Shown in pieces: positions 12,295 through 23,997 of a stretch of 64,000 bases of DNA. How positions within the stretch are numbered: the stretch's first letter is position 1; each line of letters opens with the position of its first letter. Both the position numbers and the translations under genes were made by a program. The stretch spans positions 186,001 to 250,000 of the forward strand of contig CACRSC010000053.1 in the NCBI GenBank assembly GCA_902651635.1. The letters run 5' to 3'. Source of the stretch: Mastigamoeba balamuthi. Taxonomy: Eukaryota; Evosea; Mastigamoebida; Mastigamoebidae. The notes below the pieces were generated by a model. It worked only from the letters and a program-made list of their open reading frames with translations, had not been told where the DNA came from and ran no database searches.

Positions 12295-13480
12295 TTACTC
12301 GCTTTTGTCGCTCGGAGAGTGGTCCTCTGAACCGCCGGGAGTCGACCACTGAACCCCGCGCAAGGCCATGTCGAGCACCCGAATCCTATCGAGCTGGTCT
12401 GCTTGGAGCGCCTGCAATGCCTGGAGAACGCAGAGCAGCAGAGCTCTTTCCTCCACTTCTCCTGAATTCGCATCAACAACGGTCGGTTGTTGCTGAAGGG
12501 CCTCGGGGGACGGGGTCTCGGGTGACTCGACCCTCTCTGGGTGCTCGGACGTGCGTTTGTGCTTCTCGGCCCTCGGGTGGCTGTCTGTCCACTTGAGGGT
12601 CCGGGGGACTGGCATGTAGTTCGTTTTAGCCTGGAGCGCCAGAGGCTCGCTCCACGCGGTCGTGACCTCGGTGCCCTCGTTGTTGCGTATGCGAAACGCA
12701 ATGACGACACGCCCGCCGAGGTGCAGCCTCGAAGAATTGCAGTACCTGTGCGGGAGGCGCACAAAGTCAATGAAGAAACGGCTAGGCTTTGCGCGGGGGC
12801 GCAGAGACTCACGAGAGGCAGCGGGAAAACCGAAACAGACGGTAACCGGGCAGAGCTTCTGTGCTCTCTGTAACATCTGACGCGACGAATACGTTCTGTC
12901 GTTGTCTTGGAGCGCAGCAGCGCGGGCAGGGAGCGATCGCTGAGGCCCCTCGCGGAGCGCCGAAGGTGAAGCCGAGAGAGGAAGGGTAGTATGTCAGAAA
13001 CACTAGAAAAAACGGTTGAAAGCGAACGCGGCATGTCCTCGGCGCCCTCGAGGTAGACCTGGGCCCGTATCGCAGCGTAGCGTATGTGCTCCAGCTCGAC
13101 CCCCCTCGCGGCCATCCACTCGGGGCGTGCGAGACAGACGACCTTGAATTATCGTCGAACAAATGCAGTGCCTTTTTAGGGTGTAAAAGTATACTGTTGT
13201 GCTTGCCCGTCTTTTGCGCAACAGAGAGGCTGCCCATGCGAGATGGGGACACCTAGGCGCACCTCGAAAGTCTTGCCCCTGATGATGCTGGTCGGCGAGA
13301 CGCGCAGGAAGACGGCGCACTCGGGACTCGAGCAGGGAAAAACGGACATCTCCTCAAACAGAACAGAAGCAGGACGACAATCGGGACAGCTGGACTCCAG
13401 TGCCGGCGATATCCCCTGGGCCTGCTCCCCGCGCTGTGCTCGCCAAGCGGTGGTAGAGGGTGGTGTGCTCCACACAGCTT
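12295..13480 (-). CDS. Hypothetical multi-exon protein, beta-rich domain and acidic C-terminus
   Basis: At least three coding blocks follow one another on the minus strand. Near 13400-13245 the text includes FLRVSPTSIIRGKTFEVRL. Near 13150-13020 it includes EWMAARGVELEHIRYAAI. Near 12770-12295 it includes VVIAFRIRNNEGTEVTTAW, then a Ser/Pro/Glu-rich linker and a helical tail ALQALQADQLDRIRVLDMAL. Alternating hydrophobic strands in the first and third blocks suggest an Ig-like or other beta-sandwich domain split by introns. The stop is at 12295. The start and exact splice sites are not resolved. No family is recognised. Confidence 0.4.
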
Positions 13481-14202
13481 TTATATTCTAACTTGAACAA
13501 AAGTGTTTCCTCGGAAATCACCCGCCTGTGACTGTTAGGAAGCAGCGGGGAACACGCACCCCCAGCCCTCGGGCTTGCCCGCTGTGCGACAGTTGACGAA
13601 CGGATCCCGATCGGAAGGAGGGGTGCAACAGCGCGAGGGACACCAATCGAGGGGTCATTCCACCAGCTCTCCTCCACCTCAACAGGAACGAAACGCGATG
13701 ATCAGGGAAACGTACAGGAAATATCAAGCGGGTCAGTTACAAACATAGGAAGGCTTGGGTGCCCTACCCAACGGTCTCCCGATACTCAGGGCCTTCCCGC
13801 GATGGCCCCGGAACTCTGGGCGGTCTCTATCCTCTATGCATACCCCCTTGGCTGGACCAGCTTCAGCTGCCCGCGCCTCGTTGGTCGTCTCCCCTGGCAC
13901 GAGGAAACGAGTCAGGTCATTGCGGATGTGTGGGTCATCGGCAGTTTAATCCGACGGCTCTGCGGGTGTTGGTCGAAGCCCGTTCCACCTGTAAATATAA
14001 GTTTGCAGATAAACGAGTGATAGGGGCCTGCGATCTGTGATATCTACACCAGCCTGTGCTTTCGACGATGCGCACTTGTAGTACACTGCTCCCCCTATAG
14101 GGTGTGGGCTCCAGGAACCACCAGAGATACGCGAATCATGGCGCTGGGTCCATAAATAGCCCCAGGCTAAAAATAAAGGAGCGGCGCGCGCGGGGTCTCC
14201 CG
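13481..14202. other. Divergent intergenic region
   Basis: This lies between the minus-strand gene ending upstream and the androglobin-like gene starting at 14203. No coding frame or RNA gene is recognised. It should hold the promoters of both. Confidence 0.4.
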
Positions 14203-17200
14203 ATGAGCTCCAACCAGGCGAACAAGGGCGCCGCGCCCGCGGCAGCCGCAGCACCCACAGCAGCGCCATCCGCGCCCGCGGCTGGCGCCCCTGTCCTGAA
14301 CGTGGACTCGTGGGCCGCGGGCGACCCGGACCTCGTGCCCACCGCCGTCGCCCCGGCGCCGGTGCCCACAGCGCCGGCGGCGCACGGGCGCGGGGGCAGG
14401 GCGGCGCGGGCGGCGGCGGCGGCGGCGGCCGCGGCCCAGGCGCTGCAGCCGGCGGCAAACGCGGTGTTCGAGGACGAGGCCAACGGGTCGATCGAGCTGC
14501 CGCAGGGGCTCGGCCACAGGTGCCAACGTCACGCCACGTCACACGTATCACCACCGCTTGGGTTACGTGATGTGATCGTTGGATGCGAGATTTCCACTTT
14601 TGTCACGTAATTCCGTTCCGTTGGTGTCGTTTGACATAAATCGGCGATTCAATTGAAATTTCCGCGCGCAAATAAAACACCGGGAAGGCCCCTGGAGACT
14701 CGCTCGTTGTGAAGGCGCAGACCTGCGATGCTGTTGTGGGTGCCGGCTACTCACTCGCTGCTCTCCTCAAGGTCGTACGGCTGGAAGCGAGTCATGGAGG
14801 GTGGGCAGCCCGCGCCTGTGTTCCGTCTCGCTGATCCGGCGTACACCCGCGAGTCCAACGTCTCTGCGAGGTCCGGGGCGAGCGTTCGTGCGGGCCCGGA
14901 CCGCTGCGGCTCGTGGTACGCGTCGACGTTCGCTGCGCTGCTCGAGTCGGGCCGTGCGCGTGCGGCCCCAGAGGGCGAGTACATGTGGGAGCTCCTGTTC
15001 CCCCACGACGCGGCCGCCCCCGTGGGGACCAGCGCGCCGCCCGTGCAGAGCCCGACCGGGAGGTATGCCGCCAGGCTCTGCCTGATGCGCACGTGGCGCA
15101 AGGTCGTCGTCGACGACCGCATGCCCGTCGACCAGAGCGGCGCGCACCTCCTGCCGCGGATGGCGGCGTACCCAGAGGAGCTCTGGCCGGCGCTGATGAC
15201 CAAGGCCATGCTCAAGCTCTGCTCACGGGCCGCACGTGCGCATGCAGCCAACCGACCCGGAATCGGCGAATAACCGTCGGCGCAGGAAGTGGGAGTCGCT
15301 GCTGCTGCACGTGCTGACAGGCCGAGTGCCCGAGTCGCTGAAGCCGACGTGGAGGTCGCTGCAGTCGGCGCTGCGCGAGGCGGGAGCGATCGTCACGGCC
15401 GTCGCGACGGCTACGGCGGAGCGCCTGGCGGCGACGGGGCTGGCAGCGGACCACCTGTACAGCGTGCAGGAGACTCGCGAGTTCAAGGGAGTCCGGCTGG
15501 TCAAGCTGCTGTCGCCCTTCTCCAAGTGGACGGGCAAGTACGGCGCAGAGGACACCGAATTCTGGACACCGTCCAACCTCGCGACCTTTGACTACACCAT
15601 ACCCGTACGAGCCCGATGCACCGCGCAGCTGCGGCACGGCCCTCACACCAGAAGCGCAGGAGGCGGCGCCGTACGCGTTCTGGATGAGCATCGACGACTT
15701 CCTGAGCACCTTCGCCGCGTCCAACTGGATCTCGACGACGCAATACGAGCACACCAAGGTCCACGAGGTCGACTGCACGTCCAAGAACCCCACGACGCAC
15801 CTCCTCTGTGCGCACCGCGGCCCCCCAGCCCCTCCACATCCGATGTGCACTGAGACCCCGGAGCAGACTTCGACCAGCCGGTTGAGTCGCAGCTGGTCGT
15901 CGTGGGGCTCGTGACGGGGCCCGTGACCTCCAAGGCCGCGTCGCGCGACGGCAGCTGCTGGCAGATCGAGCTGTTCGAGCACATGAGCGCCACCGCGCAG
16001 CCGACGATCGCCATGTCGCTAAAGGGCGCGACGATGGTCGCCGGCCGCATGACTGTGCCCGCCGGGCGGCACATCTACGCGATACGGCCCGACTGCAGCG
16101 CGCCCTCGCAGCTGCACTTCCACTCGACGGGCGAGTTCAGCGTCGAGGACGCTCCAAAGGTCATGGGCGACCGCCTGCGCCTCCACCAGGCGACCGTCGA
16201 GGGCATCTTCAAGGCCCAGGAGCCCTGGACGTGGAACGTCCTCTTCCGCTACCAGATAACCGTCAAGGAGGAGCTCACCGCCGTCGTCCGGCTCATCATG
16301 AGTACGGTTCTCCTCAGGTTTATCCCCCCGTTCTCACCGGTGTCATTACTGTGCGCAGCCGATGACGCCACGAGGCCCGTCGTGCGCCTGCGCATCGTCG
16401 ACAACGAGAAGCTCGTGGACCTGCCGGTGTTCAATCACTGCTCTGTGCCGCTGCGGCTCGCGGCGAACCGCGCGGGGTACGCGGTCGTCGGCGAGTGCAG
16501 GAGCTCGGCCAAGACCGCGAGCGGGATGTACCAGCTGACCGTCACGAGCACCAGCTCGGGACTCTCCATCGACGCGGACCCCTGGAAGAGCGCGCACGAG
16601 GTCGAGGAGACGCTGCCGACGCTGCCGCACGAGCCTCGGGCCGTCGTGATGCGCCACGTGCTCAAGTCCAGCATCGGGCCGACCTCGGCGTCGATGAACG
16701 TGTCGATGCTCGCGTGGCCCGCGCCGTTGCCGCGCCTGCGCCTGCAGCTCTTCGACCGCGACGTCATGCTGGCGGAGCGCGTGGGCGTGGGCTGCGTCAC
16801 TCTGCCCTGCGTGCGGCTGCTGAAGCAGCTCGACGCCCAACAGGCCCCGCCGTCCGCCGCCGGCGCCCCGGGCCCCGGGTCGGCGCAGGCCACGTCGACC
16901 AACAACGCGCAGTCGACGATGTCGTCGACAAACTCGCTGTCCAACGCGCCCAAGTACGTCGTTCAGGTGGTACTCGAGGAGCAGATCGTCGACCAGAGCT
17001 ACGTGACGGGGGCGTGCTCGCTCTCCTCAGCCCCGCCCCCGCAGAGCGCGTCGACGACGGCCTCGTCCGCGATGCCCCTTGGAGCCGTGGTGCGGACCCC
17101 TCAGGTCGCCAACAGACACTCACAGTCCTGGGGATGCGAGTAGGGGAGGGCCATCTCGCGGCAGAAGACGGCCAACAGGTCGACGGCGGGGCTGGGCGCC

Positions 17201-18254
17201 GACAAGAGCAGGACTGCCGCCGGGATGGTGCGTTCGACCAGCGCGATGAACCTCGCGGCCTCTGGCGGGGGCAACAACACCACCACCGCACCGCCCGTCC
17301 GCACCCGGGCACTCTTCCAGGACCCTCCCGACTCGCAGCTGCACGTCCGCCTCAAGGTGCGTGGCGAGGGGGGCAGAGGGGCGTTATGTTCAGAGCACTC
17401 AGAACAAGACAGGTCCTCAGCGGAACTCCTCTCGAAGGCCGCAGGGACACGGAGCGCGAGGAGGCCCACCTGGCGGCGAAGCTGCAGTGGGAGCGCGACG
17501 GCGGCAGCGGTAGGGCTGTGCGTGCGGCTGCTTCCCGCGAGCGCTACCTTCAGGCCCGTGCGCTCGAGCTGCAGCCCGCGCCCGCGGTGGCCCTCGCGTC
17601 GTCGGTGCTGTCGACGAGCCAGCTCATACTGCAGTCGGTCCCCTCGGCCCCTCCAGCCCAGATGAGCACCACCGGTGGCGACCCAGTGCAGACCAAGACG
17701 CCAGACGACGTGCTGCAGTCGCGAGCCATGGAAGGCACGCACGCACCCGTCGGCCTGGCGCCGAGCTCACTCTGTCGGGCCCTCTTCCCACCGCAGCGAA
17801 AATGGAGGCTCTGGCGTTCGCGACGGCGAGGGACGCGGCGGCCGCGCAGAGGGAGCGCGAGCGGAACGCCGACACGCGGTTCCGGGACGCGGTGGAGGCG
17901 TCGATGGAGAGAAAGCACACCGAGTGGCTCGTGTGGCTCGCCAACCAGAAGGACCTGCGCGAGAAGCACGTGACCAAGCGCGCAGAGATCGCCGCCGCCG
18001 CCGCCGCGAGCGCGGTGGCCGCGCAGCAGGGGTACCCGGACGCCGGGGGCGCGAGCACCGGGCCCAAGGGCGCGATGGTGGACGTGGACCTCGCGGCGGA
18101 CGCAGGCGACAAGGGCGGGTCGCTGGACGACCAGAACAAGCGCAGGGGCCGGCAGAGGCGGGCGGGCATGGCGGCCGTGGCTGCGAGCCACCCGTCGCTC
18201 AAGGTCGGGGAGAAGACAGCCGCCCTCAAGACGTCCAACTCGTTCCGCCAATAG
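14203..18254 (+). CDS. Androglobin-like calpain-domain protein
   Basis: This is a multi-exon gene. Exon 1 (14203-14519) is Ala/Pro-rich and joins exon 2 at 14772 across a 252-nt intron. The calpain-like core shows GRYAARLCLMRTWRKVVVDD and EELWPALMTKAMLKL, then LLLHVLTGRVPESL, VRLVKLLSPFSKWTGKY and FWMSIDDFLSTF. These match in order the N-terminal half of androglobin (CysPc-like, ELWP..L.KA, LTG..PE, DDF motifs). A beta-rich region follows (about 15900-17100), with a 57-nt in-frame intron at 16302-16358. A low-complexity linker comes next, and then a charged coiled coil (REEAHLAAKLQWERD; QRERERNADTRFRDAVEA) to the stop at 18254. I see no globin domain. The calpain catalytic Cys is not evident. 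In animals androglobin is linked to cilia and sperm flagella; that role here is inference. Confidence 0.7.
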
Positions 18255-18487
18255 GCTTGCGCTGCATGCAACGGACTGAGCTCACGACATCGACAAAAGC
18301 AACGTGCAAGACACTTGTACAATTCAAAAGCGCTCGCGTAGACGAAGACGAAACAGCCTCTCCCGTCTGCGGCGCTACTCGAACAACTTTTGGTTTTCCC
18401 CAACCGCCTGATATCAGTTGTCGGTTTACTGGGAAACACGTGTCTTTCAGAATATCTCGGGGGTACAGGAGTTCAGTTTGCAATTAA

Positions 18488-19633
18488 ATGCAGCAGAGTA
18501 ACTCGGACGAGAATCGCAACGGCATTCGTGCCGCTGCCGGCGAGGCCCGGAAGGAGGAGGCGGGCCCAACGCTGACGGGGCGGGATGAGTCGGGTGAGCC
18601 CGAGACAACCAACCCTGACCAGCAATTGCAGTCGAAGCTCGTAACGCTCAACTGCATCTGGACCGTTTCTGCCGTCGACAAGGTCGTCGTTCAAGTGCGG
18701 CAGGGGCACGTGAACCTCTACCAGCACGACATGGGGTTCAACGCGCTGACGTGTTGCGAACGCGCGCAGATTCGGGTTCGAGATGCGTGGGCCCGAGCGA
18801 ACGACGTTCGCAGGTGTGTGGGCGGCCCTTGCGGATTACTGCACCATCGAGCACCGCGGAGCTGTGTTGCAGCTGCTGCGCTTTGCGAGCGCCGATGGCA
18901 GGGCGCTGGCCGAGGACGAGACCATCGGGGTGTCCAAGTTCCGAGTGTGCTATGCGATGAACAGTGACGAGGCGGCGTACTGTAACATCCTCTGACGGCT
19001 CAAGAGTCTGTGCTGTGCGATTTTTTGAACGGCTATTGCTCCCTCTTTCAGTTCCAAGAAAGGACGCAATCAATTGAATAACGAAACGGGTAAGTTGCAA
19101 AACAGTTGGCGTTTGACACAGCGCACAAAATCGATTCCACTGATTTCTAGCATGTGTTTCGGGGCGTGCCACACCCAGAGGGCACCGTGTTGCCACTCTT
19201 CAAAGAAGGCTTCCGTGTCTTCCTGCCCAAGGGCACGAACCGTGCGAACAGTCGCGGCGGAACTCCTCTCACCCTCCCTCCGATCCCCAGGCGTTCTCAT
19301 CGCTGGCACCAACGTCCATGTACGACCTCTTCGAGGCAAAGCGCCTCGCGGCTTGCCCGACATCCCGAACACTGCACACGAGCAGGTCGATCGTGAGATT
19401 GAGGCCCAGTGCTCTCATTCCGGGGTGCCGTGCCTTCGCGTAACGAGATGAAGAGGCTCGGCGCGCACTTTGTGCCCCTCCCTGGTGCAGACGCGAAGCT
19501 CTACGAGCAGATACGGGAGCGCTGGATCCCCGAGGTTCTTGGCGGCCGTGAGCACATGGTGCGAACGGACGAGGGCAAGCTCGTCCTAAGCAAGTTCCCG
19601 CCAGGCTGGAGCAGCACATCTCTCGCGCAATGA
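18488..19633 (+). CDS. Unknown conserved-looking gene with an in-frame TGA
   Basis: It starts at an ATG at 18488 with a Glu/Gly/Asp-rich N-terminus. The text then becomes globular (LVTLNCIWTVSAVDKVVVQV), changes frame near 18720-18795 and continues as TTFAGVWAALADYCTIEHRG up to 18981. Good introns follow at 18982-19051 (70 nt) and 19090-19150 (61 nt, GTAAGT donor). The 38-nt exon between them joins both sides in phase but contains TGA at 19075-19077. Downstream coding runs EGTVLPLFKEGFRVFLPKGT, then IAGTNVHV, then RLGAHFVPLPGADAKLYEQI, to a stop at 19633. If the TGA is a real stop, this is a ~170-residue gene with a spliced 3' UTR, and the later exons belong to a second gene. No family is recognised. 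Confidence 0.45.
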
Positions 19634-19839
19634 CCAGCACAACTCGATACACTCCTCTTCGCACACTGTTCGTCTGCAATTGACCCGTGTGTCACAACTA
19701 GCACGCCCAACAGGTACCCTGACGACACAAGCACAAGAAATCCAAATTGCGTGCAGTCAAACTGGCGCATGGGGACTCACGGCTTGTATTGCGTGGGCTA
19801 GTAGCGGGATAGAAAAAGGTACGTTCGGTAAGCAATACA

Positions 19840-22565
19840 CTAGAAGCGGCCAGACTCGGACCGGAGATGGGGCGGAATCGCCAGCTGCGGCTTGTACGGC
19901 GGTACGCACGACGGGCCCTCCGTGAACTTGACGGTGGCCGCCCGCGCCTGCTTGCGCCTCTGGATGAACTTGTTGACGAGCTGGTTGACCTTGATCAGAG
20001 TCGTCAGGTGGTTGATGTTGACCACCGCCCGCTGCAGCTCCTCGTCCGACACCTTCTCGGCCGAGTACCGCGGCGACTGGCTCGCCTCGAGCTGCGCCAT
20101 GGGGTACCTGCCCCCGCGCGTCACCCACGCGTGCGCCTTGATCTCGGCTATGGCGATCCTCTTCTTGGGGTCCTTCTCGAGCAGCCTCTCGATCAGGTCT
20201 CTCAGCGCAGGGTCGATGGGCTCCTTGAACTCCACACTGTCAGCGCTGTTGATGAGACCAGCTGCGGAGCACGAGGCAGGGAGAGACGTGCGGGCTGTTG
20301 GCGATGACGTTGAAGAGGTGGCCGATGCTGCGGCCCCAGAAGGGGACGTGGCCGTACTTGAAGCAGTAGAGGCTGACGCCTATGGCCCAGATGTCGATGC
20401 CCTTTCCGAACGTCTCGCGCGTGCTCATCACCTCCGGCGCCAGGAAAGCCGGGCTGCCCGCCGTGCGCACGAGCTCTGCGTCGTCCCCGACGAAGATCTG
20501 CGACTCGCTGAAGTCCGCGATCTTCACAGTGTTGTCCGCGTCCACCAGCAGGTTCTCGGGCTGCGCACAGACACGGGGCTGAGTGTCGGCTGGGGTCTTG
20601 ACCACACCCGCAACGCACCTTGATGTCCCTGTGGACCACCTTGTTCTCGTGAACTGCGGCTGCGTGTGAGAGGAGAGGCAGCACTGAGAGCGGGGGCACA
20701 GCACGCACGGTACTCGAGGCCGGCGACGATGTCCCGGAACGCGCTCCACATGAACTCCGGGTCCAGGGGCTCCACCGACTCGCCGGCCCTCAGCTGCATG
20801 ATGCTCCCCTTCTTCATGTGCTCCATCACCATGTAGCTGTGCCGCGTTGAGAGCAGCCAGTGTGAGCAGCTGAGGATGGATGTTTCCTCCGTCACTCCCC
20901 CTCCCTGGTACGCACAAGCAGTCCTGCGTGGGGTCGTCCATGACTTCGAGCAGCTGCACGATGTTGGGGTGCCGCAGCCGCTTCATCAGAGCTATCGTGT
21001 ACCGCACGTCCATCAGCTGGTCGCTCGACGCGATCGACGGCCTCTTGAGCATGGCCTTCTTTGCGATCTTGATGCACTGCAGTCGCGGGGTTCAGCCAGA
21101 GAGGGCAGCGAAGAGGGTGCAGGGCTGTGCTCACGCAGGGCTTCCCCGTCTGCGCGTCGATGGCGTACTTGACCTTGCCGGTGCTGCCCATGCCCAGCGT
21201 GTTGTAGAGCACGTACTGGTTGACGACCTTGTGGCCCCCGATGTCCTCGCCCACCCGCACGGTGTCGGTCTCCCGCACGCGCGGCCCCGGCTGCCTCGGC
21301 GGCACCCCTGCGCAGCCGCAGTGGTCCGCGGGCCCCGCGGCCGCCGCGCTCAGCGAGAAGAAGAGGCCCAGCGCGTGCCCCCACTCGACGCCCGTCGCCG
21401 ACGGCTGCTGGCGCAGCGCAGACGACTGCGAGAGCTGCGAGAGGTCCGCGCGGCCGGCACAGGGCGACCGTGGGGCCACCTCGTGCGTGAACGGGGCAAA
21501 GGGCGACGGCGACAGGGGCACCGCCACCGCGGGCGGCATCGCGGGGATGACGGGCGTGGCGCAGGCAGAGGCCAGAAACGGCGGAACCGACGGCGGGCGC
21601 TCGGACCCGGGCGAACCGCGAGGCGTCATCGACTGCTCGATTATCTCGCGGACCCGACGCCGGAAAGCGATTTCGTGCATCTGGGCGGGTGGCGGCTGTC
21701 AGAGGCGTCGCCGGGTGCGCGGCGTGCGAGCGGTTTACGCGGTCAGAGTCGTCGCCGGCGGCCTGCGGGTTCTGCGAGCGCTCGGCGAGCGTTCGGAACT
21801 CCTCGATCAGGAAGACCCTCGGGTTCTGCGGCAGCTTCACCATCATCGAGTACACCAGGTCCTGCGGAGCGTCCCCGTGAGCGGCCCGTGCGGCTGCGGG
21901 GGCTGGCTGGCAACGAGTTCCATTTCCAAACGGGAGGCGAAATGCCGGCAGCGAGGAAATGCACAGCTCGGGGGAAAGACACTGAATTCCAGGAAATACA
22001 AAAAGATAACGGTATCGCAGATTTGCCGGAATCGGGAAATGCTCCGGATCAGGAAAATGCAAATCGGAACCGCAAGGTGCAATTGGAACAAGGACACCTC
22101 CCGCTAGGCGGAGGAGAGCTGAGCTGAGGAGAGGAGGAGGCGTGCCTTGATGAGGCGGTTCTTCTGCTTGCCGTCGATGGACGTGTCGTGCACAATCTCG
22201 TACATTCTCCTGCGGAGCTCCACGTTGTGCTCCTCCGATTCCTGAGCGGGGCAAGTTACACATTGCCCCTCGCGTGCCCCTCCGCGGAACCCGCCGCAGA
22301 GACCCGGACGGGGGTGAGACGCGCACCAGGATGCGCCGCGAACGCGCCCGCTTGAGCTCGACGAGCGTGTTCCTGACGTACTCGATCGGGTTCTCGGGCT
22401 TGCTGATGAGCAGCTGCGTGAACAGCTCCTGACGCGTCTGCCAGTGAGACACGGTGGCAGGTGCAAAGTGGTCCCCGGGCGGCGGACCTGGAAGAAGGGC
22501 AGCAGCTGGTGCTTCTCGAGGTACTCCCACGAGTCTCGCTCGGCGTTGGTCATCTGCGCCCACAT
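19840..22565 (-). CDS. CaMKK-like Ser/Thr protein kinase with RIIa-like N-terminal docking module
   Basis: About ten exons give about 653 residues. Exons 22565-22488, 22437-22327, 22241-22146, 21861-21739, 21695-21135, 21076-20916, 20836-20709, 20659-20619 and 20560-20288 all keep phase; the last begins near 20230. The N-terminus reads WEYLEKHQLLPFF then LLISKPENPIEYVRNTLVEL, the pattern of RIIa/DPY-30-type dimerisation-docking motifs; LVYSMMVKLPQNPRVFLIEE repeats the theme. After a Pro/Ala-rich linker comes a kinase domain: LGMGSTGKVKYA glycine loop, CIKIAKK with the ATP Lys, HPNIVQLLEVMDD, VVHRDIKPENLL catalytic loop, then IADFSES (DFG replaced by DFS), GSPAFLAPEV and IDIWAIGVSLYCF. The last two are typical of the CaMKK/LKB1-kinase group. 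It is likely active. It diverges from the HAD gene at 22719, leaving 153 bp for both promoters. Confidence 0.75.
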
Positions 22566-22718
22566 CCGCGGCGCTCCGGTTGCTCCGCGCACAGCGCGCA
22601 CGGATGCAGACAGCCGATGTCTAAAAATGGAACACCCGGACGATCTGCCACGGAACATCAGTAGAAATCTCCCCCGGGCTCTCATAGAATCTGGGGAAGA
22701 TCTGGCCGTGGAAAAAAG

Positions 22719-23537
22719 ATGGCCGAGTGGTTCGGCCTCTCCGACTGCGACGCGCTCGTCCTCGACTTTGACGGCGTGCTCGTCAACACCGACGAGCTGC
22801 TCTACGAGGCCTGGGCCAGCGTCCTGGCCTCCCGGGGCGCCGGGTCGCTCGCTGCCCGCACTCCGTTCCTCTGTCCGTTGTCCCCACACACAAACAGACG
22901 TCCTGTCCCCCTGTCCTCTCCTCTCCTCATCTCTCCTCACCCCTCTGGCCACACAGCGTACCAGAAGCTCGTGCACGGCCCCGGCAGGGCGCAGTGGCGC
23001 CGCGACGTGCTGCGGGCGTGCGGGGCCAGGCGCGAGGAGTGGTACGACCTGCGCAAGGCGCGGAGCCTCGCGTACCACAGGCTGCTGGGCGGGCCCGCGC
23101 TGGCCCTCAAGCCCGGCGCCCGCGAGCTGCTGGCGCTGGCCGCCTCGCGCGGGGCCCCCGCGCTGCGCTGCTGCGTCGTGACGCACTCGTCCGACAGCGA
23201 GACGGCGCTGATCCGTGCCGCGCTGCCCGAGCTCGGGGCGGTGGGCGAGTGGGTCACGCGCGAGCGCATGGGCGGGGGGCTGAGGGGCGACGGCAAGCGC
23301 GAGGGCTTCGAGCGGGCCTGCGCGGGCGCCTGCAGGGCGCTGGTCGTCGAGGACACCGTCGGAGGCGCTGCCGACGCGCAGCGGACGCGGGCCTACGCCG
23401 AGGGCAGGGCGTGCGTGGCGCTGGTCACGCCCGTCGACTACGACGACGCCGAGGCGGTGCTGCGGATGCCCAGGACTCGCCGTTTGCCGTCGCTCTGTTC
23501 GCTGCTGCTGCACAACGCGGAAGACGGAGCCCGGTAG
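22719..23537 (+). CDS. HAD-superfamily hydrolase (phosphatase/phosphoglucomutase-like)
   Basis: All four HAD motifs are visible. Motif I is VLDFDGVLVNTDELLYEAW near the N-terminus. Motif II is the Thr/Ser of VVTHSSDS, motif III the Lys of GDGKREGFE, and motif IV is VVEDTVGGA. The cap insertion after motif I (YQKLVHG, ARREEWYDLRKA) is the helical type of subfamily I (beta-PGM, phosphoglycolate phosphatase). A pyrimidine-rich segment at about 22845-22956 ending CCACACAG is in frame but looks like an intron; no donor I tested matched the phase. Length is about 235-272 residues. The substrate is unknown. It is cytosolic, with no signal seen. Confidence 0.7.
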   Translation: MAEWFGLSDCDALVLDFDGVLVNTDELLYEAWASVLASRGAGSLAARTPFLCPLSPHTNRRPVPLSSPLLISPHPSGHTAYQKLVHGPGRAQWRRDVLRACGARREEWYDLRKARSLAYHRLLGGPALALKPGARELLALAASRGAPALRCCVVTHSSDSETALIRAALPELGAVGEWVTRERMGGGLRGDGKREGFERACAGACRALVVEDTVGGAADAQRTRAYAEGRACVALVTPVDYDDAEAVLRMPRTRRLPSLCSLLLHNAEDGAR

Positions 23538-23997
23538 GGCCTTCCCCCACTTCGTCGTCGCTGCGCCAGAGTGTCCGCGTTGGTGGTCCTTGCAGCATCT
23601 CCTCGCGTGACCTCTACCCTCATGCGCCCGCGACGCACCGTTCATGTCTCCGATGATCTTGCTCTCACTCTGCCTCCTGTGTTGCTCTGCCCCTCCCCCC
23701 AGCTCTCACAAATACTCCAGTGGCGCCGAGGTACCTCTTGCGGTTCTTATCACACTGCAGTCCTCTGTCGCCAGGTCGACATTCGGAGGTCTTCTTCGAA
23801 AAGCCTGACTGAGCTCAGCGCCCAGCACCAGCAGCGCAGAGTTCCAGCCACGCGCGTAAGAAGACAGGCGTCGCTGCCCACTACTGGGGTGGAAGTCAGG
23901 ACCGTTCCAGCACAGGGAAAGATGACTCACTGGTGACGTAGCGGAAAATATCCGGGACCGAAATCTTGCTGAAGATTCTGACTCAGATTCAGAGAAA
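23538..23997. other. Intergenic region
   Basis: This lies between the HAD gene and the first BTB gene, both on the plus strand. No gene is visible. It presumably holds the terminator of the first and the promoter of the second. Confidence 0.4.

Noticed and set aside
18723-18750. A 19-nt intron (GTGTTG to GCGCAG) in the unknown gene at 18.5 kb
   Set aside because: It restores the frame, but a 78-nt intron with donor CAC|GTGAAC and acceptor TTCGAG|ATG does so as well and has a normal size for this genome.
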